Part shown: piece after piece, positions 57,438 through 64,000 of the stretch | Layout: every line of letters begins with the position of its first letter | How positions within the stretch are numbered: position 1 is the first letter of the stretch | From: Paraburkholderia acidicola | GTDB taxonomy: Bacteria; Pseudomonadota; Gammaproteobacteria; Burkholderiales; Burkholderiaceae | Assembly: GCF_002362315.1 (NCBI RefSeq) | Contig: NZ_MTZV01000006.1 | Location: 1,364,001 to 1,428,000 of the forward strand | DNA: 64,000 nucleotides | Direction: 5' to 3' | The notes under the pieces: generated by a model | Databases searched by the model: none | What the model was told of the DNA's origin: nothing | What the model saw: the letters and a program-made list of their open reading frames with translations, nothing else | Made by a program: the position numbers and the translations under genes

Positions 57438-58889
57438 ATGAGCACTATCGATATGTTGATCGGCGGCCGTAAAGTCCAGGCCGCGGACGGCGCCACCTTC
57501 GAGCGACGCAATCCGCTGGACGGCGAAGTCGCCACGCGAGCACCGGCCGCCAAAGCCGCCGATGCCCGCGCAGCCGCCGACGCTGCCGCCGCGGCCTTCC
57601 CGGTGTGGTCTGCCTTCGGCCCCAGCGAGCGCCGTGCGCTGCTGCTCAAGGCCGCCCAGGCACTCGAAGCCAAAGCGCCGGCGCTGATCGACGCGATGGC
57701 TCGCGAAACCGGCGCCTCATCCGTGTGGGCCGAATTCAACGCGCACCTGGGCGTCAGCTTGCTCGTCGAAGCGGCTGCGCTCACGAGCCAGATCAACGGC
57801 GAAGTGATTCCCTCCGATATCCCTGGCAACCTGGCGCTGGCCGTGCGCGTGCCCGCCGGTGTGGTGCTCGGCATCGCGCCGTGGAATGCCCCCGTCATCC
57901 TCGCGTTGCGTGCGATTACCACGCCGCTCGCCTGCGGCAATACCGTGATCCTGAAGGGTGCCGAGATGAGCCCGCATACCCAGGGTCTGGTGATCGAGGC
58001 ATTGCAGGAAGCCGGCCTGCCCCCGGGCGTAGTCAACTTCATCACCAACGCACCGGAAGATGCCGGCGAAGTGGTCGAAGCCATCGTGTCTCACCCTGCC
58101 GTCAAGCGCGTCAACTTCACCGGCTCCACGCGCGTCGGCCAGATCATCGCCCAGACCTGCGCACGGTACCTCAAGCCGGTCATTCTGGAACTGGGTGGCA
58201 AGGCCCCCGTGCTGGTGCTCGACGACGCCGATCTGGACGTGGCTGTCGACGGTGTCGCCTTCGGCGCCTTCGTCAACTCGGGTCAGGTCTGCATGTCGAC
58301 CGAGCGCATCGTCGTGGACGAGAAGATCGCCAACGACTTCGTCGATCGTCTCGTCGCTAAAGCCAGCAGCTTGCCGTTAGGCGATCCGCGCAACGGGCCG
58401 GTGGTACTGGGCTCGGTGGTAGACAGTCGCACCGTGCAACACACCAACGAACTGATCGAAGACGCACTGGCCAAGGGCGCCAAGCTGCTGTGCGGCGGCA
58501 AGTCCGGGAACACACTCATGGCCGCCACGCTGCTGGACCATGTAACGCCCGAGATGCGCATCTACCGCGAAGAGAGTTTCGCGCCGGTCAAAGGCATCGT
58601 GCGCGTGAAGGGCGACGAGGAAGCGATCGCCGTCGCCAACGACAACGAATTCGGTTTGTCGTCAGCGGTTTTCAGCCGCGACACTGCGCGCGCCTGGAAC
58701 GTAGCCCTGCGCATCGAATCGGGCATTTGCCATATCAACGGCCCGACCGTGCATGACGAAGCGCCGATGCCGTTTGGTGGCGTCAAGCACTCGGGCTTCG
58801 GTCATTTTGGCGGCCGTGCGGGTATCGATTTCTTCACCCAGTTGCGATGGATCACGATCCAGACCACACCGCGCAAGTACCCGTTCTGA
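57438..58889 (+). CDS. aromatic aldehyde dehydrogenase (salicylaldehyde/vanillin type, NahF-like)
   Basis: A 483-residue NAD-dependent dehydrogenase. Catalytic residues are Asn150 (PWNAP), Glu251 (LELGGK) and Cys285 (SGQVCMSTER), numbers almost identical to those of NahF. The GQVCMSTERIVV and CHINGPTVHDEAPMPFGGVKHSGFG blocks belong to salicylaldehyde/vanillin dehydrogenases, not to 2-hydroxymuconic semialdehyde dehydrogenases. It therefore probably feeds an aromatic aldehyde into the pathway. The start follows AGGAGA, and the gene lies 49 bp after the aldolase. Confidence 0.88.
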   Translation: MSTIDMLIGGRKVQAADGATFERRNPLDGEVATRAPAAKAADARAAADAAAAAFPVWSAFGPSERRALLLKAAQALEAKAPALIDAMARETGASSVWAEFNAHLGVSLLVEAAALTSQINGEVIPSDIPGNLALAVRVPAGVVLGIAPWNAPVILALRAITTPLACGNTVILKGAEMSPHTQGLVIEALQEAGLPPGVVNFITNAPEDAGEVVEAIVSHPAVKRVNFTGSTRVGQIIAQTCARYLKPVILELGGKAPVLVLDDADLDVAVDGVAFGAFVNSGQVCMSTERIVVDEKIANDFVDRLVAKASSLPLGDPRNGPVVLGSVVDSRTVQHTNELIEDALAKGAKLLCGGKSGNTLMAATLLDHVTPEMRIYREESFAPVKGIVRVKGDEEAIAVANDNEFGLSSAVFSRDTARAWNVALRIESGICHINGPTVHDEAPMPFGGVKHSGFGHFGGRAGIDFFTQLRWITIQTTPRKYPF

Positions 58890-58906
58890 TGCAAGACGCA
58901 AGCGTC

Positions 58907-58939
58907 TATGCCAAAAGACCTACTTACTCTGGGCGATGA
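58907..58939 (+). promoter_or_regulatory. 33-nt shared upstream element, copy 3
   Basis: It begins TATGCCAAAAGACCTAC and ends TCTGGGCGATGA, matching copy 2 in 27 of 33 positions. It lies 83 bp upstream of the exported Rid-like gene, in the same orientation to its gene as copies 1 and 2, and 10 kb away from them. Confidence 0.65.
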
Positions 58940-59022
58940 CTGAAACGCTTCGATCGACCAAACTGTGCCCGCGTGCCATTGCCTTCGATCAACGGAATCA
59001 CCTTTTACAGACGAGGAATCAA

Positions 59023-59556
59023 ATGCTGAACATCATGCGTTCGAAAATCTTCTCCCGCATCGCGCTGAGCCTGGCGCTTGGCACGGCACTGGTTACGCTG
59101 CCACCGCTCGCCCACGCCAAGCAGCGGGTCGAACTCACCGACTATCAAAAGCAGTGGGGCTTCTCGCCGCTCGTCGTCACCAAGGGTGGCGAGATCATCT
59201 GGCTTGGCGGACACACGACCACGACCGACGATAACGGCAAGGACATCTCATACGACTTCAAGGCGCAGGTCCGCCAGATCTTCAAGAATATCGATGCTGA
59301 TCTGCAACGCGTAGGCGGCAACGTGTCAGATCTCGTCTCGATCACGGTCTACGTCAACGACCCGCGGATGAATCAGACAGAGGCGGAAGTCATCAAGGAG
59401 GTTTTCAAGGACGGCCCATACCCCGGTTCAGCGCTTCTGACGATCTCCAACTTTGCTCGCCCAGGTATCGTTGTTGAGGTTCAGGGGATTGCGGTCATCA
59501 AGGATGAACTGAACCGGCCGCCTGCGAAATTGCCGGCGCAACCGAAAAGCGAATGA
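59023..59556 (+). CDS. exported Rid/YjgF-like protein
   Basis: A 177-residue protein with a signal peptide (residues 1-32, RIALSLALGTALVTLPPLAHA). The mature part has the Rid (YjgF/YER057c/UK114) fold: GEIIWLGGHTTTTDDNGKD, QVRQIFKNIDADLQRVGGNVSDLVSITVYV, and VVEVQGIAVI. The Arg that binds the imine carboxylate in RidA (in P-x-R-S) is missing (YPGSALLTIS), so it should not be an enamine deaminase of the RidA kind. Periplasmic Rid proteins are uncommon. ATG 59023 follows GAGGA; a 33-nt shared element lies upstream. Confidence 0.82.
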   Translation: MLNIMRSKIFSRIALSLALGTALVTLPPLAHAKQRVELTDYQKQWGFSPLVVTKGGEIIWLGGHTTTTDDNGKDISYDFKAQVRQIFKNIDADLQRVGGNVSDLVSITVYVNDPRMNQTEAEVIKEVFKDGPYPGSALLTISNFARPGIVVEVQGIAVIKDELNRPPAKLPAQPKSE

Positions 59557-59642
59557 AGGCAAGCCCACACCCGATCCGCGCTTAAGCCTTTGCCACCGAC
59601 AAGCGTGCGAAATACCACACACATGCACACATGGAGATTCCT

Positions 59643-60062
59643 ATGCCGTCGAGTTCAGCGTTTCTCGCTAACCAGAAAGATGCTTTATTGCTGCTGTCCC
59701 GTATCCTGCTCGTCATCCTGTTCGTGCTGTTCGGATGGGAGAAACTGCTGGACTACTCCGGCACCGTGAAACTCATGAATATGGAAGGCGCGCCGTTGCC
59801 GGCCATCTCCGCACTGGTTGCGATCGTGCTGGAGTTTTTTGTCGGCATCGCCTTGCTGATCGGTTTTCAGACCCGACCGCTCGCGCTTGTGCTCGCGCTC
59901 TATACGATCGGCACTGCGATTATTGGTCACCACTACTGGTCGGTGCCGCCCGCCGATCACATGAACATGATGATTCACTTCTACAAGAACCTGTCGATCG
60001 CCGGTGGCCTGGTTGCGCTCGGTGCGGCTGGGCCGGGGCGTTATTCGGTCGATCGCGGTTGA
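59643..60062 (+). CDS. DoxX family membrane protein
   Basis: A 139-residue protein with four hydrophobic helices, of the DoxX family: LLLLSRILLVILFVLFGWEKL, APLPAISALVAIVLEFFVGIALLIGFQTRPLAL and FYKNLSIAGGLVAL. DoxX is a subunit of an archaeal thiosulfate:quinone oxidoreductase; most bacterial relatives have unknown function, often linked to redox stress. ATG 59643 follows GGAG. The gene lies 86 bp downstream of the Rid-like gene and overlaps the convergent IMPase gene by 22 bp. Confidence 0.87.
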   Translation: MPSSSAFLANQKDALLLLSRILLVILFVLFGWEKLLDYSGTVKLMNMEGAPLPAISALVAIVLEFFVGIALLIGFQTRPLALVLALYTIGTAIIGHHYWSVPPADHMNMMIHFYKNLSIAGGLVALGAAGPGRYSVDRG

Positions 60063-60880
60063 AACAGAGTCTGTCGCGCCCGCTCCCAGCTTTCCTTGTC
60101 CGGTGCGCAGATCAATCCCCCTGTCAGATGATCGGGCCGATAAGCGCTCCCATCAAAATGCGCGCTATAGCCACCCGCTTCACGATGCAGCAACCAGCCG
60201 GCGGCGTGGTCCCACGGCATCAGCTTGTTGTAGAACAGCAGATCGCAATGTCCCGCGGCGACCAGTCTGTATTCGTGGGCGGCACAGCGAAGCCAGGAAC
60301 TCATCCCTAGTCGGGAGAGGTTTCCGTTGACCGTGGTTCGCAGCGGTTCGGGAAGAAAGTTGGTGCCGATGATGGCGTTCATCTCGGACACGGGCACGGC
60401 AGGTGCAACGTGGAGTTCGATGCGAGGCCGACCATCGGCTTCAAGCCATGCGCCTTCGCCACGCACTGCCAGTGCGGTATCGCCACAGACGGGATCGTGG
60501 ATCGCGGCCAGGACGATTTCTCCGCGGATAGTCGCCGCGACCATGATGCCGAACAGCGGCAACCCTGACACGAAGTTCTTCGTACCGTCGATCGGATCGA
60601 CGATAAAAGCGAGTTCCGCCGATGCAAACCCTTCGAGTACGGTGGCATCGCGTGCTGCTTTCTCTTCGCCGATAATCGCGGCACCTGGAAAAAGCTGACT
60701 AAGCGACTCCGATATCGCGCGCTCTGCTGCCAGGTCCGCGTCGGTCACCACGTCGAAACTCGAAGTCTTTTCGCGAACTTCGAGTTCACGCACCTTGCGG
60801 AACCGGGGCATCACTTCGCGCTGCGCGACATCGGCAAGCATTTCGGCAATGGTGATGGCGTCCTTGGACGAAAACGTCAT
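60041..60880 (-). CDS. inositol monophosphatase family phosphatase
   Basis: A 279-residue Mg-dependent, Li-sensitive type phosphatase. Family metal sites are IIGEEKA (Glu), VDPIDGTKNFVSGLP (D-P-I-D-G-T) and the C-terminal PWDHAAGWLLHREAGG. Relatives dephosphorylate inositol phosphate, histidinol phosphate or PAP; DGTKNF with this spacing resembles the inositol/histidinol phosphatase groups. It lies 99 bp downstream of the sugar ABC permease genes on the same strand, so it might act on the imported compound. Confidence 0.87.
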   Translation of the reverse strand: MTFSSKDAITIAEMLADVAQREVMPRFRKVRELEVREKTSSFDVVTDADLAAERAISESLSQLFPGAAIIGEEKAARDATVLEGFASAELAFIVDPIDGTKNFVSGLPLFGIMVAATIRGEIVLAAIHDPVCGDTALAVRGEGAWLEADGRPRIELHVAPAVPVSEMNAIIGTNFLPEPLRTTVNGNLSRLGMSSWLRCAAHEYRLVAAGHCDLLFYNKLMPWDHAAGWLLHREAGGYSAHFDGSAYRPDHLTGGLICAPDKESWERARQTLFQPRSTE

Positions 60881-60979
60881 GGTCTGCTATCCGTATGGGG
60901 TTGCGCAGCCAGTCGAAAAATCCGACTGAGTGACGGACATACTATCCCCTACCCTCGCCTGTCGCCACCAACGCACGCG

Positions 60980-61831
60980 CTAACCCTTCGTCGCCCCAAA
61001 CGTCAGCCCAGCCACAAAATGCCGCTGCATCGCGAAGAACATCATCACCGACGGCAGCGCAGCGAGTATCGACCCAGCCGACACCAGATTCCACGCCGTC
61101 ACCCACTGCCCTTTGAGCGCGGCCACGCCGACCGTAATCGGCGCGGCATCGTCACCGGTCGTCAGACACAGTGCCCAGAAGTAGTCGTTCCACACGAAAG
61201 TAAAGACGAGGATCGCGAGCGCGGCGAGCGCAGGCCGGATCAGCGGCAGCACAATGCGAAAGAACACCGTCCATTCGTTCGCACCTTCGATGCGCGCCGC
61301 CTCGACCAGCTCAAACGGCAGTTGCTTGATGAAGTTCCGCAGAAACAACGCGCAAAAACCAGTCTGAAACGCAACGTGAAACAGGATCAGCGCACCAACC
61401 GTATTGAAGATACCCAGCTCCAGCGACAGATTACGCACCGGAATCATCAGGATCTGGATCGGCACGAAATTGCCCGCAACGAACGTCGCGAACAGCGTCG
61501 TGTTACCGCGGAACGAATAGATCGCGAGCGCAAAACCCGCCATCGATGCCAGCACGATCGACCCCACCACCGCGGGTATCGTGATCAACACGCTGTTCCA
61601 GAAGTAATGCAGCATCGGCGACGTGGTAAGCGCATCGCTGTAGTTGGCAAGCAGCGAAAAGTGCTTCGGCCAACCCCAGTAGTTGCCTTCGACAAGCTCG
61701 TCGGACGAGCGGATCGACGTCACCATCACTGCGAGCAACGGCAGCAGCCAGATGACAAGCGCAACAGGTAACGACAGCTTGTACAGCGTCCGGTTGACGG
61801 GCTTCCATCTGGCAATCGGTGTCGGAAACAT
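60980..61831 (-). CDS. sugar ABC transporter permease (MalG type)
   Basis: A 283-residue inner-membrane permease of the CUT1 family with six helices. The EAA loop is ELVEAARIEGANEWTVFFRIVLPLIRPALAAL. The true start is ATG 61831, after AAAGGAG; the same frame continues open to 62617, but that extension is antisense-like Arg-rich sequence overlapping the other permease gene. It works with the permease at 61843 and the binding protein at 62806. The ATPase gene is not in the window. Confidence 0.93.
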   Translation of the reverse strand: MFPTPIARWKPVNRTLYKLSLPVALVIWLLPLLAVMVTSIRSSDELVEGNYWGWPKHFSLLANYSDALTTSPMLHYFWNSVLITIPAVVGSIVLASMAGFALAIYSFRGNTTLFATFVAGNFVPIQILMIPVRNLSLELGIFNTVGALILFHVAFQTGFCALFLRNFIKQLPFELVEAARIEGANEWTVFFRIVLPLIRPALAALAILVFTFVWNDYFWALCLTTGDDAAPITVGVAALKGQWVTAWNLVSAGSILAALPSVMMFFAMQRHFVAGLTFGATKG

Positions 61832-61842
61832 CGCGCGCTCCT

Positions 61843-62751
61843 TTATGACTCGGTGCGCAGCATGCGGCGCAGGTGATAGACGATGTACACCATCATGATC
61901 GCGAACAGCACCACGGCAATCGCTGCGGAATAGCCGATGCGGTAGTACTTGATCGCCTGGTCGTACATGTAATACGCCAGCACGGTCGAGCTTTCGAACG
62001 GACCGCCGCCGCTCATCACGGCGATCAGATCGAAACTGCGCAACGCACCGATGATCGTCACGACGATCGCCATGAAGGTCGTTGGCCGCAGTTGCGGCAG
62101 CACGACGTGTCGCAGCATCGCCCAGCCTTTCGCGCCCTCCATCCGTGCGGCTTCGATCTGTTCGGCGTTCAACGTGGTGAGCCCGGTGAGGTACAGGATC
62201 ATGCAATAGGCAGTCTGCGGCCACAGTGCGGCGAAGATGATGCCGAAGCTCACGTAGCGCGGATCGCCGAGCACGGGTATGCCGTGCCCAAGAATCAGCT
62301 TGAGGAGACCGAAGGTCGGATCGTAGAACCAGCTGAACATCAATCCAACTACTACGCCCGACAGCACGAACGGCGCAAAGAACAACGACTTCACCACACG
62401 GATGCCGCTGACCGCCTGGTTCAGATACAACGCGACCGCGAGCCCCATCGGCGGGGCGAGGAGGAACATGACGAGCCATAGCAGGTTGTTCTTGAGCGCG
62501 GTGTAGAACGTCGGCGCATGAAACAGCTCCACGTAGTTGGCGAGACCGACAAAGGTTTTCTCCGTCATCCCGTCCCAGCTGTAAAAGCTGAGCGCAATGC
62601 TCGACAGGATCGGCCACACCACGTAGATCGCCACCATCGCGCAGGCCGGCGCGAGAAACAGAAACGCGGCGACACGCTGCTGGCGCGCCGTAGCCGACAG
62701 TTTCCTGCGACGCTTCGCGCGAGCGACCGGCGCGCGGAGGGTTTCGGACAT
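61843..62751 (-). CDS. sugar ABC transporter permease (MalF type)
   Basis: A 302-residue CUT1 permease with six helices after a basic N-terminus: LFLAPACAMVAIYVVWPILSSIALSFYSWDG, LLLAPPMGLAVALYLNQAV and the EAA loop QIEAARMEGAKGWAMLRHVVLPQLRPTTFMAI. The ATG at 62751 follows GGAG. Eleven bases separate it from the next permease gene. The transported sugar or glycoside is not identifiable from sequence. Confidence 0.93.
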   Translation of the reverse strand: MSETLRAPVARAKRRRKLSATARQQRVAAFLFLAPACAMVAIYVVWPILSSIALSFYSWDGMTEKTFVGLANYVELFHAPTFYTALKNNLLWLVMFLLAPPMGLAVALYLNQAVSGIRVVKSLFFAPFVLSGVVVGLMFSWFYDPTFGLLKLILGHGIPVLGDPRYVSFGIIFAALWPQTAYCMILYLTGLTTLNAEQIEAARMEGAKGWAMLRHVVLPQLRPTTFMAIVVTIIGALRSFDLIAVMSGGGPFESSTVLAYYMYDQAIKYYRIGYSAAIAVVLFAIMMVYIVYHLRRMLRTES

Positions 62752-62805
62752 CGTGCTCTCCTCATCGGTTATGCGGCTCGCCGGCGTGGCGAGCCGCATA
62801 ACGCG

Positions 62806-64000
62806 TCACTTCTTGTAGATGCGCTTGCGCGTCGCTTCGAGCTGCGCGAGTACGTCGTCGAGCTTCGACGGATCGGAGACGAACTGCTGCATCCCCTTCA
62901 TGCCTTCGTCGGCCATTTCCTTCGTCATGTCGCGATCATAGAACTGCGCGATGCCGCCCGTCGTCTGCGAGAGGATCTGGAAGCCTGTCTTCGAAATCGC
63001 ATCGTCCGGTTCCGGCGACTGACTGTTGGTCGGCAACGAGCCCATCCCCTTCGCGAGTTGCGCGCTGATCGCAGGCGTCTCGGCAAATGCGAGGAACGTG
63101 TGCGCATCGGCCTTGTTCTTCGCTTTCGTAGGAATATGCAGCGACTCCACCGGGCCATCTTCGGCAGTCGGCACCTTGCTGTCGATGATCGGGAACTGGA
63201 AGAAACCCATCTGCGGCTTGATGTTCTCCGGGAAACCCGCCGTAATGAACGTGCCCATCAGCATCATCGCCGCCTTGCCCTGGAACAGGAACGGCTGCAC
63301 GGCGTCGAGATCGTAGGACAGCGAGTTGTCGATGAATATCTTGTCGTCGATCAGCTGCTTCCACGCGGTGTACACCTTCTTCACGCGTGCATCGGTATAC
63401 GGTACGTCGCCCGCCATCAGTTGCTGGTGGAACGCATTGCCGTTGATACGCAGATCAAGATAGTCGAACCAGCCCGCCAGCGTCCATGCATCGCGGCCCG
63501 CCACCGCGACCGGCACGATGCCCGCGGCCTTCAGCTTCTTGCAGGCGTCGAGAAATTCCGGCCACGTCTTCGGTTCGGCTGCAATGCCAGCCTTCTGGAA
63601 CAGATCCTTGCGATAGAACATGCCCCACGCGTAGTACACGGTCGGCGCGGAATACTGCTTGCCGTTGTACGTCGACGACTGCTTCGTCGACGCGTACATC
63701 GCATTCCAGTTGTTGCGGTTCCAGTCGGGTGTGAGGTCTTCGAGCAGGCCGCGCTTCGCGTAGTACGCCATGCGCTCGCCGTTGTGCCAGTTGATGATGT
63801 CGGGCGGGGCGGTCGTGAGCCAGCCAGGCAGTTGCACCTTGTAGGCTTCCTCGTCGACGAACGAAACCTTCACGTCGATGTCCGGATGCGCCTTGTGGAA
63901 CGCATCGAAGGTCTGCTGCCAGACCGCGCGCTGGCTCGCGCCCTTGAAGGCGATGTTGGCGGTGAGCGTACCGGCCTGCGCGGCGCCCGTCGCAGCAAAA
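62806..64000 (-). CDS. sugar ABC transporter solute-binding protein, 5'-truncated by window edge
   Basis: About 398 residues of a CUT1-type (family 1) binding protein. The frame is open to the right edge; the first visible residues, FAATGAAQAGTLTANIAF, look like the end of a signal peptide and its cleavage site, so only the signal peptide start is missing. Family features include WLTTAPPDIINWHNGERMAYYAKRGLLEDL, SAPTVYYAWGMFYRKDLF and PFLFQGKAAMMLMGTF. It is the first gene of the transporter operon in view; specificity is unknown. Confidence 0.9.
   Translation of the reverse strand, partial: FAATGAAQAGTLTANIAFKGASQRAVWQQTFDAFHKAHPDIDVKVSFVDEEAYKVQLPGWLTTAPPDIINWHNGERMAYYAKRGLLEDLTPDWNRNNWNAMYASTKQSSTYNGKQYSAPTVYYAWGMFYRKDLFQKAGIAAEPKTWPEFLDACKKLKAAGIVPVAVAGRDAWTLAGWFDYLDLRINGNAFHQQLMAGDVPYTDARVKKVYTAWKQLIDDKIFIDNSLSYDLDAVQPFLFQGKAAMMLMGTFITAGFPENIKPQMGFFQFPIIDSKVPTAEDGPVESLHIPTKAKNKADAHTFLAFAETPAISAQLAKGMGSLPTNSQSPEPDDAISKTGFQILSQTTGGIAQFYDRDMTKEMADEGMKGMQQFVSDPSKLDDVLAQLEATRKRIYKK

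Noticed and set aside
61832..62617. N-terminal extension of the MalG-type permease frame
   Set aside because: It lies within the other permease gene, is Arg-rich, and a good start with AAAGGAG is at 61831.
1..64000. Mobile elements, CRISPR arrays, tRNA or rRNA genes
   Set aside because: No transposase, integrase, regularly spaced repeats, CCA-type tRNA arms or rRNA sequence was seen on reading both strands.

Overview
The window is GC-rich, densely coded DNA of a Burkholderiales type, most likely Paraburkholderia or a close relative. The grounds are the base composition, the many LysR/MarR/GntR-controlled catabolic operons, the pcaQ-pcaHG arrangement, a DUF3331 protein (a family known to me mainly from Burkholderia-type genomes), and an intradiol dioxygenase of the beta-proteobacterial hydroxyquinol type. 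I see no rRNA, tRNA, transposase, integrase, phage gene or CRISPR array. It reads as a chromosomal or chromid catabolic region.

Layout. 1-6.4 kb: a truncated LysR gene, two small membrane proteins, a MarR gene whose operator is duplicated, a DUF2252 protein, a PCuAC/DUF2946 copper-type pair, a lipoprotein and a LysE-type exporter. 6.6-13.1 kb: a ketopantoate-reductase-like gene, an aldehyde dehydrogenase, two LysR genes, an OFA-family (oxalate/formate-type) transporter and a 100-residue orphan protein. Three of these transcription units share one promoter/operator element. 13.2-17.4 kb: a formyl-CoA:oxalate CoA-transferase (frc) operon with a fumarylacetoacetate hydrolase-family protein and an upstream FCD-type GntR regulator. 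17.6-28.3 kb: a MurA paralogue plus metallo-beta-lactamase-fold hydrolase, an RND efflux pair with divergent TetR, an MHS-type MFS transporter and a YadGH-like ABC exporter. 28.4-30.9 kb: pcaQ and pcaHG (protocatechuate 3,4-dioxygenase).

30.9-35.0 kb is a tight operon: UTRA-type GntR regulator, APS-reductase-like flavoprotein, two-cluster ferredoxin, HEAT-repeat protein and DUF971 protein, preceded by a perfect 14-bp palindrome. 35.2-44.7 kb holds an aspartyl protease, a secreted protein, an OhrR-like regulator and an exported epoxide hydrolase that share a 26-bp operator-promoter block, then PhzF, a solute-binding protein without signal peptide, pirin, an exported isochorismatase-like protein and a LysR gene. 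44.8-51.1 kb is regulatory: DUF3331, a LuxR protein with a degenerate receiver, an NTF2-like protein, an exported alpha/beta hydrolase, a 939-residue winged-helix/STAND-ATPase regulator and a MarR protein.

52.3-58.9 kb is the most interesting operon. A LysR-controlled intradiol dioxygenase is followed by a complete lower meta-cleavage pathway (two 4-oxalocrotonate tautomerases, 2-oxopent-4-enoate hydratase, 4-oxalocrotonate decarboxylase, acylating acetaldehyde dehydrogenase, 4-hydroxy-2-oxovalerate aldolase) and a NahF-like aromatic aldehyde dehydrogenase, with no extradiol dioxygenase and no 2-hydroxymuconic semialdehyde hydrolase. This combination makes chemical sense if the dioxygenase opens pyrogallol (or a similar trihydroxybenzene) directly to 2-hydroxymuconate. 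After it come an exported Rid-like protein, DoxX, an inositol-monophosphatase-family protein and, running in from the right edge, a sugar-type ABC transporter (two permeases and a truncated binding protein).

Three sets of non-coding elements, found by eye, tie separate transcription units together: the LysR-type promoter element (6513, 11699, 12721), a 33-nt element upstream of three genes of the 45-59 kb region (45974, 47513, 58907), and the OhrR-type block (37731, 39850).
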